The position numbers and the translations under genes were made by a program. A DNA stretch of 64,000 bases from Rhizaria sp. SCN 62-66 (lineage: Eukaryota; Rhizaria, unplaced), in the NCBI GenBank assembly GCA_001724265.1, contig MEDY01000014.1, positions 62,001-126,000 on the forward strand. The letters run 5' to 3'. The notes below the pieces were generated by a model. The model worked only from the letters and a program-made list of their open reading frames with translations. It had not been told where the DNA came from and searched no databases. This document shows positions 10,830 through 20,207 of this stretch, one piece after another. The first letter of the stretch is position 1. Every line of letters starts with the position of its first letter.

Positions 10830-13800
10830 ATGGATCTGTTCTGGAGGCTCGCTGAGGAGGACGTGTCTGTCCGTCAGCAGGCAGTCCTCGACCTCATCCA
10901 GCAGGTGCAGGCGCACCACTCGGCCGGCACCAGCAAGTCCAAGACCGCCGCGCCCACAGTCACCATCAAGCCCGACACGACCGCGGCGGACCTTGCGGCG
11001 ACGGAGCTGCCGTCGCGCGAGGTTGCCGTTGACTACGTGCTGCGCCGTCTCATCCGCGGTCTGGCCTCCGACCGCCTCGCCGCGCGCCAGGGTTTCGCCA
11101 CGGCGCTGACCCAGCTGCTGCTCACGATGTCCAAGGAGATCCCCACCGACTTCGTGCTCACCGTTGCGCGCTCCCGCATGGAGCACGTCAACGAGATGGG
11201 CCCCTCCGAGAAGCGCGACTACATGGTCGGTGAGGTGTTTTTCCTCCTTGTGCTCGCGCGCTCCGGCCGCATCACTGAGGTCCCCATCCAGATCCTCGCG
11301 AGCATCGTCGTCGCCTTCGGCAAGCTGGGCGGCAACGCCCGCATGAAGACGATGTGCACCGAGGCGCTGGTTGTCATCCTCCCCACGCTCACGCGCGAGC
11401 AGCTTGTGCGCGCGTTCCTGCCTGTCGCGGTCGAGGCGCTCCCCGCCGACTCCAAGGACCTAACCGCCGACGACGTCATCCTCTGCCTCGCACTGCGCCG
11501 CGCCGCCGACGAGCACGGCCTCTTCTCGGCCGCGACCGTGGCGCAGTTGATCAAGTCCGACGCCGCCACGATTGCCACGCTGCCCGCCTACGTGCGCGCG
11601 ATTGCTAAGTCGGCCCACTTCCCGCGCCTCGTCCCCGCGCTCAACACCACCATCAAGGCCTTCCCCATCGCGCTGCACTCGGTCTGGGACGTGCTCATCG
11701 CCGACCTCCTTGCGCGCGGGGACGTCGACGTTACCGACGCCGCCGTGCGCGCCGCGCCCGCCTCCAACTCGACCTCGCTCGCGCTCTTCGTCCGCTCCGT
11801 CATCGTCGACGGCTTTATCGAGGGCCACGTCGGCAAGCGCCGCGGCATCGCGCTCTCGGTCACGGCGCGCCTCATCCGCGCCGTCGTTGCCAAGGCCTCC
11901 GAGGCGCTCGACGCCGCCGGTGTGACGGACACGGCGGGCGTCGCGTCGTGGCTTGCGGCCACCGTGGCGGCTGTAATGCCGCCGCCCGTGGTCGCGTGTC
12001 TGTTCGAGACCATGCGCACGCTTAACGCGGCCCGCAGCAACGCGCGCATGGAGAAGCGCAAGAACGCGCAGCGCGCCGAGGCGCAGCAGCGCAAGGAGCG
12101 CGCGCTCGCTGCCGCGCAGGCCGCCAAGGAAGGCAAGCCTCTCCCCAAGGACGATAAGAAAAAGCCCGCCGCCGGCAACAACAAGAAGGGCGGCGCCAAG
12201 ACCGCTGCCGGCGACGACGACGAGGAGGAGCAGATCGAGGACGCGACGGGCGCGTACGAGGCCTCTGCGCTGGTCGAGGAGGCCATGATTGACGCCTGTG
12301 ACGCCGCGCCCGCGCTCTCGGCCACGCTGATCCGGCTGCTGACCGACCCCGCGGCCGGCGGCAACCGGCTGTGGGACTCCCGCTGCGGCTGCGGCACAGT
12401 GTCGTCGCTCAAGGCGGCGCTGTCGGCTGAGGCGGCGGGGGAGCTGTTCGCGCAGCTGGTGCGCACCTTCAGCGACGCCGAGCAGAGCGCGCGCGCCGAG
12501 GTCCGCGCCGCCGCCGTCGCCGCGCTTGAGTACGAGCAGTACGCGGCCGAGAACGCCGCGCGCGCGCGCGAGCCCGCCAACGCCGCCAAGGCTAAGGCCG
12601 ATGCCGCGGAGGACGACGACGAGGCCGCCACCCCGGGCGCGGGCGCCGTGGCCCTGGCCAAGCGCGCCGCCGCCAAGGCTAAGGCCATCGCGGACCTGAT
12701 GGGCGACGGCGGCGACGGCGACGACGGCGCGAGCGGCTCGATCCGCCGCCTTGCCGGCAGCATCGGCGACCTGGACGCGTTCCTGCAGTCGCCCGCGGCC
12801 GTGCGCGCGGTCGCCGACGTGGCCGACGCCACGCGCCAGTGGGCGCTTGACACGGTGCTCGAGGTCGTCCGCGCGCGCGGCAAGCACCGCCGCGGCGAGG
12901 CCGCCAGCACCACGGCCGACAAGGCGCGCGCCGCGCTGCACCTTCTCTTCCGCGCGGGCTTCTTCACCGCGCCCGAGGCCGCCGCCGCCGCCGAGGCCGA
13001 GGCTGCTCCGGAGCAGCAGGGCAAGCGGTCCAAGTCGGCCAAGTCCTCCGCCGCCGGCGCCGTGGCGTCACGCGCGGCCGAGTTCCTGACGGCCAACGCG
13101 ATTCCTGCGCTGAGCGAGAAGGTGCGCCGCATGTGCGTGGTGCGCTTCATCTCGGTGCTGCAGGAGCTGCTGCAGCAGACGGACGCAGAGGCGCAGCAGA
13201 AGAAGCGCCGCACCGCCGTCCGCGCGCGCAAGGCCGCCAAGAAGGCCGCGGGCGACGACGCCGACGACAGCGCCGACGACGAGGACGAGGACGAGGACGA
13301 GGACGCCGAGGAGGACGACGACGCCGATGACGATGATGAGAACGAGGAGGCCAGCGGGCTCGGCGCCGCCGTGTGGTGTGGCGACGTGCTCGCCTACTGG
13401 CAGGATCTCGAGGCGCACGGCTACACTCTCACCGAGGAGCTCAGCGAGGGCGCGCTCATGGCGCGCGCCGCCGCCGCCGAAGCCATGACGGCGCTGCGCA
13501 AGTGCATCGCGTCCACCGCGGCCGCCGTGGCCGCGGCCTCGACCAAGGGCGTGGCGGGCAGCGACGCCGAGCAGGCCGCGCGCCGCGCCCTCATCGCGCG
13601 CGCGCGCGGTCTGCTGCTGCTCACGGCGCACTGCGCAGCGCTGCAGCTGACTGAGGTCGAGGATTTCTCTCCTGTGCTGCTGGATCTGAGCCAGGCCGTG
13701 AAGCGCGCGCTCGCGGGCAGCAAGGATAAGACCGCCGCCAAGGCCGCCAAGGCGAAGAAGGCCACCGCCGCAGCGAAGGGCAAGAAGGGCAAGAAGGCTG

Positions 13801-16079
13801 CCGACTCCGACTCCGAGGACGACGACGAGGACGAGGACGATGAGGACGACGACGAGCAGGATAACGCGTGGATCGAGGTCGTGGTGGAGATCATCCTCTC
13901 GCTCCTTGTCAAGCCCTCTGCGCTGCTGCGCGTGCTCAGCACCAAGGTCTTCACGGCGCTGTCGGGTGACCTCACCGCGGGCGCGCTCGCCGACATGCTC
14001 GCCGTCGTGGCCGGCACCAAGGACCTCGGCGACGACGGCGACGACGAGGGCGAGAACATCGTCAACGGCGCGCCGGTCGAGGACGACAGCGAGTTCGACG
14101 AGGATGAGTTCGAGGTCGAGCTCACCGACGACGAGGACGAGGACGATGAGTCCGAGTCCGAGTCCGAGTCCGAGGCCCCCGCTGCTAAGGGCGGCAAGGG
14201 CACCGCCGCCGCTGCTGCTGCTGCCAAGGGCGGCAAGAAGGGCGGTAAGATGGCGATTGTGGAGGATTCGGACGATTCGGGCTCCGAGGACGACGCGGCG
14301 ATCGAAGCTGCCGCCAAGGCCGCCATCGCCAAGCGCAAGGCTGCCAAGGCCGCCACCAGCGGATCCGCGTCCTCGGTCGCCGTGGTGGACCGCCGCAAGA
14401 AGTGGGACGCCTTCTCAGGCGCCGCCGACGGCGAGAGCGACTCTAGCGACAGCGACGACGACGAGGAGCTCGACTTCGGCAAGGCGCTCCGCGAGAACCC
14501 CGGTACCGAGAGCGAGGTCGGCGTCCGCATGCTCGGCGGCGACGACGAGGACGAGGACGACGACGACGACGAGCACATCGATATGGCGACGCTGACCGAG
14601 ATCCTGGCCATGGACGCCTACACGTCCTCCGGCGACGGCGTCAAGACGCGCGCCGACGTGGCGCTGCAGCAGCTCGTCGCCATGAAGCGCGCGCGCACGC
14701 GCACGCAGCGCGACCTACGCCACGAGGCGATGAACTTCCGTCTCCGCGTGCTGGACCTGATCGAGATCGTGATCCGCCGCCACGCCAACCGCGTCGCCGA
14801 GCTGATGCTGTACGAGCCGCTGCTGGTTGCGCTGGCGTCGTGCACGCTGGCTGACCTCAAGACGCTGCACGACCGCCTTTTCGCGCTCTTCCGCAACAAG
14901 CTCTGCCGCCCGTACCAGGGCCCCGCGCTGCCCGCCGCGCCGTCGCCCGCCTCGGCCGCCGCCGAGGTCCAGGCCGCCGACGCCATGGCGCCTCTGACCG
15001 CGCTCGCACTCAAGGAGGTCCTCGAGGAGCGCTTCGCGACCGTCACGAACAAGGAAGTGAACCCCACAGTCGAAGCGCTCGCGCTCAACGTCATGGCCAT
15101 CATCCGCGTCGCTACACAGTACTTCAGCGTCGCCGCGTCCGAGGACGAGTGGGCCGCCGCCAAGGCCGCCACCGCGACTGCCGCAGCGCCCTCCGCGAAG
15201 CCCAGCAAGAAGTCCGCCGCCGCCTCTGTGGCCTCTGAGGCCGACTTGCAGACCGCCGTCAAGGCCGCCCGCGTGGCGTTCGTCGCGGACCAAGTTGCCC
15301 CGCTGCTGACCGCCTTCCTGGGCGCCAAGCGCTCACGCTACAACCACCGCTTCTTCGAGGACCTCATGGCGAAGCTGCCGCTCGTGGCGTGGCGCCTGCT
15401 GCCACCGCTGACGGCCGCGCTCGACTCGGCGCCCACGGTGTTCAACCGCTCCGAGGCGCTCGAGCTCATCGCCGTGGTGCTGCGCGGCAAGAACGCGCTT
15501 GCGCCCGCCGACGCGCTCGCTGCGCTGCGCCAGCTGCGGCCGCACGTCGAGGGCGCCGAAGCCAAGGGCTCCGCGCTGGCCTCCGAGCTCACCGCGGCGA
15601 CCCCCGCGGCCGAGCCCGCCGTGGCCGTGATTGTCGGCGGTAAGGGCGCCAAGGCCGTCGCCGCGGCGCGTGCCAGTGCGCTGGACGGCGCCAAGGGCTC
15701 GAGCAAGATGCAGAAGGAGTTCGTCAAGACTGCACAGCGCGTGGTGAACCAGTTCCACAACGCGCTGGGCGCCGTCGAGGAGGCCATGGGGCTCCCGCTG
15801 AGCGTCGTGCGCAAGCGCGACGCCAAGAAGGAGCGCCAGCAGGCCAAGTTCGAGGCCAAGATCGCCGCCCGCAAGGCTGCTGCTGCGGCAGCTGCGAACG
15901 GCGAGCCCGCTCCCGCTGCTGCTAAGGCTGAGAAGGCTGAGAAGCCCGCCAAGAAGGAGGTTGAGGAGGCCAAGGAGGTCGCCCCCGCCAAGAAGGAGGC
16001 CAAGGCTGAGAAGCCCGCTGCCGAGAAGAAGGCTGACAAGGCTGATAAGAAGGCCAAGAAGGCTATGAAGGACGAGTGA
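10830..16079 (+). CDS. POL5: DNA polymerase phi / MYBBP1A-type nucleolar protein (Pol5 family)
   Basis: Single exon, 1,749 residues, TGA stop. The N-terminus matches the Pol5/MYBBP1A family: MDLFWRLAEEDVSVRQQAV, then VDYVLRRLIRGLASDRLAARQGFATALTQ in consecutive segments, and YMVGEVFFLLVLARSGRI. The rest is helical, HEAT-like sequence interrupted by Lys/Ala and long Asp/Glu tracts (for example 13255-13350 and 14070-14170). It ends in a Lys/Ala/Glu-rich basic tail. Members are nucleolar ribosome-biogenesis and rDNA-transcription factors. The polymerase name is historical and I see no polymerase catalytic motif. The start is the ATG at 10830; an in-frame GTG eight codons upstream is rejected. 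The family call is good; detailed function is inferred. Confidence 0.9.
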   Translation: MDLFWRLAEEDVSVRQQAVLDLIQQVQAHHSAGTSKSKTAAPTVTIKPDTTAADLAATELPSREVAVDYVLRRLIRGLASDRLAARQGFATALTQLLLTMSKEIPTDFVLTVARSRMEHVNEMGPSEKRDYMVGEVFFLLVLARSGRITEVPIQILASIVVAFGKLGGNARMKTMCTEALVVILPTLTREQLVRAFLPVAVEALPADSKDLTADDVILCLALRRAADEHGLFSAATVAQLIKSDAATIATLPAYVRAIAKSAHFPRLVPALNTTIKAFPIALHSVWDVLIADLLARGDVDVTDAAVRAAPASNSTSLALFVRSVIVDGFIEGHVGKRRGIALSVTARLIRAVVAKASEALDAAGVTDTAGVASWLAATVAAVMPPPVVACLFETMRTLNAARSNARMEKRKNAQRAEAQQRKERALAAAQAAKEGKPLPKDDKKKPAAGNNKKGGAKTAAGDDDEEEQIEDATGAYEASALVEEAMIDACDAAPALSATLIRLLTDPAAGGNRLWDSRCGCGTVSSLKAALSAEAAGELFAQLVRTFSDAEQSARAEVRAAAVAALEYEQYAAENAARAREPANAAKAKADAAEDDDEAATPGAGAVALAKRAAAKAKAIADLMGDGGDGDDGASGSIRRLAGSIGDLDAFLQSPAAVRAVADVADATRQWALDTVLEVVRARGKHRRGEAASTTADKARAALHLLFRAGFFTAPEAAAAAEAEAAPEQQGKRSKSAKSSAAGAVASRAAEFLTANAIPALSEKVRRMCVVRFISVLQELLQQTDAEAQQKKRRTAVRARKAAKKAAGDDADDSADDEDEDEDEDAEEDDDADDDDENEEASGLGAAVWCGDVLAYWQDLEAHGYTLTEELSEGALMARAAAAEAMTALRKCIASTAAAVAAASTKGVAGSDAEQAARRALIARARGLLLLTAHCAALQLTEVEDFSPVLLDLSQAVKRALAGSKDKTAAKAAKAKKATAAAKGKKGKKAADSDSEDDDEDEDDEDDDEQDNAWIEVVVEIILSLLVKPSALLRVLSTKVFTALSGDLTAGALADMLAVVAGTKDLGDDGDDEGENIVNGAPVEDDSEFDEDEFEVELTDDEDEDDESESESESEAPAAKGGKGTAAAAAAAKGGKKGGKMAIVEDSDDSGSEDDAAIEAAAKAAIAKRKAAKAATSGSASSVAVVDRRKKWDAFSGAADGESDSSDSDDDEELDFGKALRENPGTESEVGVRMLGGDDEDEDDDDDEHIDMATLTEILAMDAYTSSGDGVKTRADVALQQLVAMKRARTRTQRDLRHEAMNFRLRVLDLIEIVIRRHANRVAELMLYEPLLVALASCTLADLKTLHDRLFALFRNKLCRPYQGPALPAAPSPASAAAEVQAADAMAPLTALALKEVLEERFATVTNKEVNPTVEALALNVMAIIRVATQYFSVAASEDEWAAAKAATATAAAPSAKPSKKSAAASVASEADLQTAVKAARVAFVADQVAPLLTAFLGAKRSRYNHRFFEDLMAKLPLVAWRLLPPLTAALDSAPTVFNRSEALELIAVVLRGKNALAPADALAALRQLRPHVEGAEAKGSALASELTAATPAAEPAVAVIVGGKGAKAVAAARASALDGAKGSSKMQKEFVKTAQRVVNQFHNALGAVEEAMGLPLSVVRKRDAKKERQQAKFEAKIAARKAAAAAAANGEPAPAAAKAEKAEKPAKKEVEEAKEVAPAKKEAKAEKPAAEKKADKADKKAKKAMKDE

Positions 16080-16658
16080 AGTGCATGCTAAGCAAACAAA
16101 AGCAAAGCAATATTATTCAGGTGCAGGAATGATGATATGATACTTAAGTTAGTCTGGGGGGTCTTTGTGGACAGGTAAACGAAACAATATGAGAATGATG
16201 ATCAATAACACAACAATTAACTTGGTACCAGTTCAATGAAGTTGCCAAGGAAGAAAAAGATACAAAAACATGTTAAGACACAATACCGAGATCATGTATA
16301 GCGTGTTTGTATAGCGTGTTTGAAAGTTCGCGTAACGAGTCAAGTCGTAAATAAATTCAGAATTGGGTGTATTCGACGAAATTATCGTATGTCCCGTCGT
16401 CATCGATTCAGCACTAATGCGGTAAGTAAGTTCGGCGAAATCGACAATATCACTGATTGAAGCAACAACAAATAGGCAGATGGGAAAACATGCGAGAGTT
16501 AGTAAAACAGCCTATCGCCATATCCCGGGCCCAAACTCACTAACTCACAGTATCACACAGTCATGACACACAGCGGAGTCAGAACGCGGTTGAGTTACAT
16601 AACCGCATCATTCGAGCGTTTGTGTGTTAAAACGTGTTTAAGCATGTCGTTGTGTCGC
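16080..16658. other. Convergent 3'-3' intergenic region
   Basis: 579 bp of AT-rich DNA between Pol5 (+) and MANF (-). It contains a 13-bp direct tandem duplication (tatagcgtgtttg twice, near 16297-16322). I see no coding-like ORF or RNA gene. Confidence 0.6.
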
Positions 16659-17255
16659 TCAGAGCTCGGCCTTGTCGGCGCCGTCCTTGGGCTTGAGCGC
16701 CATAACGCGCGCCACGAAGTCGGGCTTCTCCATGCAGTCAGTGCACGTCTCGCCCAGGTCCGCGAGCAGCGCGCGGAGCTCCTTGACACGCATCTTGGGC
16801 ACGCCCGCCCAGTCGACCTTGACGCCCTTCTTGGCCTTGGGCTTCTTCGGCGCGGGCTTCTTCTTCTCGGGCGTGGGGTCCGAGACGGAGTTGCCTGAGT
16901 AGCGCAGCGAGCAGATGGACGCGTCCTTGGCGCGGAGGCGGCGGCAGATCGACAGCGAGGGGACGCCGATGGACATGGGGCGCGAAACCTCGCGGAGGAT
17001 GTTGGTCGCGGAGTCCGCAGCGCCGCCGAGGTACCAGCAGAGACGCTTGTCCTTGGCGTTGTCGAAGCCCTTGCACGACTTGCGGTAGACCTTCTCGTAG
17101 TCCTCGACAGACTTGGCCTCGGCAGCCTTGCCGGCCTCGGCGAACTTCTCGAGAACGGACACGCAGACCTCGCACTCAGCGTCCTCCTGCGCAAGCGCAG
17201 GGGCGGCGGAGAAGGCGAGAGCAAGCGCGCAGAAGAGAGCGAGAATCAGACGCAT
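16659..17255 (-). CDS. MANF: MANF/ARMET-like ER-resident stress factor
   Basis: Single exon, 198 residues, TGA stop. A signal peptide (about 1-22) precedes a saposin-like N-terminal domain with CEVC (28-31) and RLCWYLG. The C-terminal SAP-like domain contains RVKELRALLADLGETC and the CTDC (CxxC, 171-174) motif. The eight mature cysteines have MANF-like spacing. The extreme C-terminus KAEL is a plausible KDEL-type ER retrieval signal, comparable to RTDL of animal MANF. A Lys/Pro-rich linker (131-143) joins the domains. MANF supports ER proteostasis under unfolded-protein stress; here that is inferred from homology. The frame stays open for 96 codons upstream, but only ATG 17255 gives the signal peptide and fits the composition change. 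Confidence 0.96.
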   Translation of the reverse strand: MRLILALFCALALAFSAAPALAQEDAECEVCVSVLEKFAEAGKAAEAKSVEDYEKVYRKSCKGFDNAKDKRLCWYLGGAADSATNILREVSRPMSIGVPSLSICRRLRAKDASICSLRYSGNSVSDPTPEKKKPAPKKPKAKKGVKVDWAGVPKMRVKELRALLADLGETCTDCMEKPDFVARVMALKPKDGADKAEL

Positions 17256-18182
17256 GTTAGAAAAGCGAATCTGTGTGCAGAGGGAGGGACAAAAGCGGTA
17301 GAGTGGAGCAATGCACGAGGCGAGGAAGATCGAGCCGGAAAGATAAGGCAATAGGCAGAGAGTTAGTAGGGTGGGCAGATGTAAATTTGAGAACGAGTCG
17401 TTAGCAAGAGCGGGTTCGTTGGAGGAACGGGTGCAGAACAATCGCGAAACACTGACGCCAGAGCGCATTGGACGCCACTCCTTGCCCCCCTTCATATCGA
17501 CATATCTAGGCATCAGACAAGATGCGCAAATTAAACCGAGCATAGATCAACGCAATGACAATCGTGACAAACAATCGCTGCGTCTATGTACGTTCAAACT
17601 ACGGCGCTAGTGACCGATTCAGCTTGGGCTGACTCAGCCTTCTACTCGATTCGAGACGAAGACCGTGCCGGTCGAAAATAAATTGTAGATTTTCGCGAAC
17701 TGGTTCGGCAAGACCGACAGACGTCCCACCATATCAACGAAGATGCGCTCTGATTGACGTTAGACCTTTTTGCGTCGCGACAAGCTTGTTTGTAACGCGG
17801 TCAATTTTTAGCAGTATTGATTCGTAGAATTATGTTTCGCTCAGGCATGCGCACAACGACGCGTAGTCTGGGATCTCTGCCTCGATCTGCCGGATGGCTT
17901 CCGAGTTGTGGTGGTCGAATCTCCGACAGTCCTCCCAGCGCTTCGATCGCGTCTCTAGCGCAACTGACGCGTTCGTCATGTGTCGGTCTCATTGCGTCGT
18001 CTAGTCTCACTTCCTCTTTAAGCTCACTCACTCAACTGCCTCCCCCTGTATCTTAATCGCCGCTGTTGCATCTGTCGTCGTCCTCGTCACCTCCTCGTGT
18101 TCGCCCTTTCTCGTCGTCCTCTTCCTCATCGTCTTCGTCGTCGTCCTTGTCTTCTCAATATCCGGACAGCAACAACAGCAGC
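17256..18182. promoter_or_regulatory. Divergent intergenic region, MANF / M20 dipeptidase
   Basis: 927 bp between two start codons. It contains TGACCGATTC (17631-17640), the dyad GACCGTGCCGGTC (17661-17673) and GACCGAC (17712-17718), all variants of an element repeated in other upstream regions. A pyrimidine/TCG-rich 5' leader (18060-18180) precedes the peptidase start. An in-frame TTG at 18066 would add a Ser run and is rejected. Confidence 0.45.
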
Positions 18183-18559
18183 ATGGATTTCAAGGCGGCG
18201 GCCGAGTTCGTGGGCGCGGAGTGGAAGGCTTCGATCCTCACCACGATGTCCAAGTACATCGAGATTCCCAACCAGTCCCCTCTGTTTGACCCCGAGGTGC
18301 TGACCAACGGCTACCAGGACCAGGCCGTCGAGCTCCTCATGAACTGGGTCAAGTCCCAGAACGTCCCTGGCCTCACCATGCGCCTCGAGACTGAGCCCAA
18401 GCGCACCCCCGTGATCTTCATCGAGGTCACTGGCACCGACAACACCACCGAGACCGTGCTCGCTTACGGCCACCTCGACAAGCAGCCCCCGATGAAGTAC
18501 GACTCGTCCAACCCCACCGTGCCGCTCTGGGAGCCCCACACCCCGATCATCAAGGACGG

Positions 18560-18598
<39 letters not shown>

Positions 18599-18758
18599 GA
18601 TCTTCTCCGCCATCACCGCCATCAAGGCCGTCAAGGCGCAGAACCTGCCTCACGCCCGCACCGTCATCATCATCGAGGCCTGCGAGGAGTCCGGCTCCAT
18701 GGACCTGCCCTTCTACATCCAGCGCCTCAAGGCCGACATCGGCTCCCCGTCGCTTGTC

Positions 18759-18794
<36 letters not shown>

Positions 18795-19628
18795 CTCTGG
18801 CTCACCGCCACCCTGCGCGGCATGCTCTTCGGCGTCCTCAAGGTCTCCGTCTCGTCCGAGGGCGTCCACTCCGGCGCCGGCTCCGGCATCATCCCCTCGA
18901 CCTTCCGCATCGCGCGCGAGCTCCTGGACCGTGTCGAGGACTCCAAGACGGGCAAGGTTCTCGCGCCCGCGCTTTGGGCGGACATCCCCGCCGAGCACCG
19001 CGCGTACGCCGAGAAGACGGCCGCCGCGCTCGGCGACTCGATCGTCAAGGACTACCCGTTCCTCGAGGGTGTGCAGCCCATGAGCAACGACCTCGCTGAG
19101 TGCCTGCTGAACAAGTGCTGGCGCCCGACCGTGTCGTACACCGGCGTCGATGGCGTCCCCGGCATCGCCAACGCCGGCAACGTGCTCCGCCCGTACACCT
19201 CGCTCGGCCTGTCCTTCCGCCTGCCCCCCACCGTCGACGCGGCCGCCGCGTATGCCGAGCTTAAGCAGATCCTCGAGGCCAACCCCCCCGCGGGCGCGCA
19301 CGTGACCTTCACCAGCAACAAGTACGCTGCCGGCTGGAAGGCGCCCGAGCTCAAGCCCTGGCTCTCCTCCGCCATCGACACCGCGTCCAACGGCGCGTTC
19401 GGCAAGCCTGCGCTGATTTGGGGCGAGGGCGGCTCGATCCCGTTCATGGGCATGCTCGGCGACATGTTCCCCGAGGCGCAGTTCGTCATCACCGGCGTGC
19501 TCGGCCCCCACTCCAACGCACACGGCCCCAACGAGTTCATGCACATCGGCATGTTCCACGGCGTCACCGTGTCCGTCGCCAGCATCCTCGCTGACCACTA
19601 CAAGGCCACCGTTGCCAACAAGCAGTAA
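18183..19628 (+). CDS. M20 family metallodipeptidase (CNDP-like)
   Basis: Single exon, 481 residues, TAA stop, the usual length for M20 dipeptidases. Zinc-site motifs are in order: AYGHLDKQPP (His and Asp), GRGGADDGYS (bridging Asp), EACEESGS (general-base Glu and adjacent metal Glu), CLDSGCGNYDQLW (metal Asp) and GPHSNAHGPNEFM (final metal His). The dimerisation/lid domain between catalytic halves is present (EGVHSGAGSGIIPS). There is no signal peptide, so a cytosolic enzyme releasing amino acids from dipeptides is likely. Substrate preference cannot be read from sequence. The start is the ATG of MDFKAAAEF. Confidence 0.93.
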
Positions 19629-20207
19629 GTTAGCCAACGGATCCTCCGCTGCTCTCTTTCTCTCTTTACCTGCCTAGGATAAAGCTCTCTCTGGTTAACT
19701 AAACTTTTACAGGTGAGCGCTGGGTGGTTTTAGTCGTTGAAATAATAAATCCATTTTAAATTTGTTGCTCGCATATACGCCCATATTATTATTATTGAAA
19801 TTTTGATACAAGTGTTTGTTTGCGTGTACTATGCACTGAAATAAGAACGGGACTGCAGCTGCGGTCAACGGCGACCGGTGGCTGACCGACTTGACCAATA
19901 ACGGTTACCTCGCGAAGCTATCTTAGTTCCTCAAATGCAGTATACATAATCGTCAAATACTGATCACGTCATCAGTATGCAAATTTATTGTTATATAATA
20001 TGCTATATCTAAATGCTATATGAATATGCAACGGTATAAGCTAACTTTTGACATGTTTGCGTCTCCCCGTTGACCCGTTGTTTCATGGTGCTGCTACCGC
20101 CTACTCCCAACCTGCACAGCATCGTATCCTTTGTACAATCAGCTGTAAGACGTCACCCAGAGACTTAAACCGGCGCGCTAATTGTCTGCGCACTGCCTTC
20201 ACGGCCA
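19629..20207. promoter_or_regulatory. Intergenic region upstream of the giant orphan gene
   Basis: 579 bp between tandem plus-strand genes. It holds the 3' UTR of the dipeptidase and the promoter of the next gene. A cluster GCGACCGGTGGCTGACCGACTTGACC (19871-19896, written here only as a location guide) includes GACCGAC at 19884-19890, followed by an ACGGTTACC stretch. No ORF or RNA gene is seen. Confidence 0.45.
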
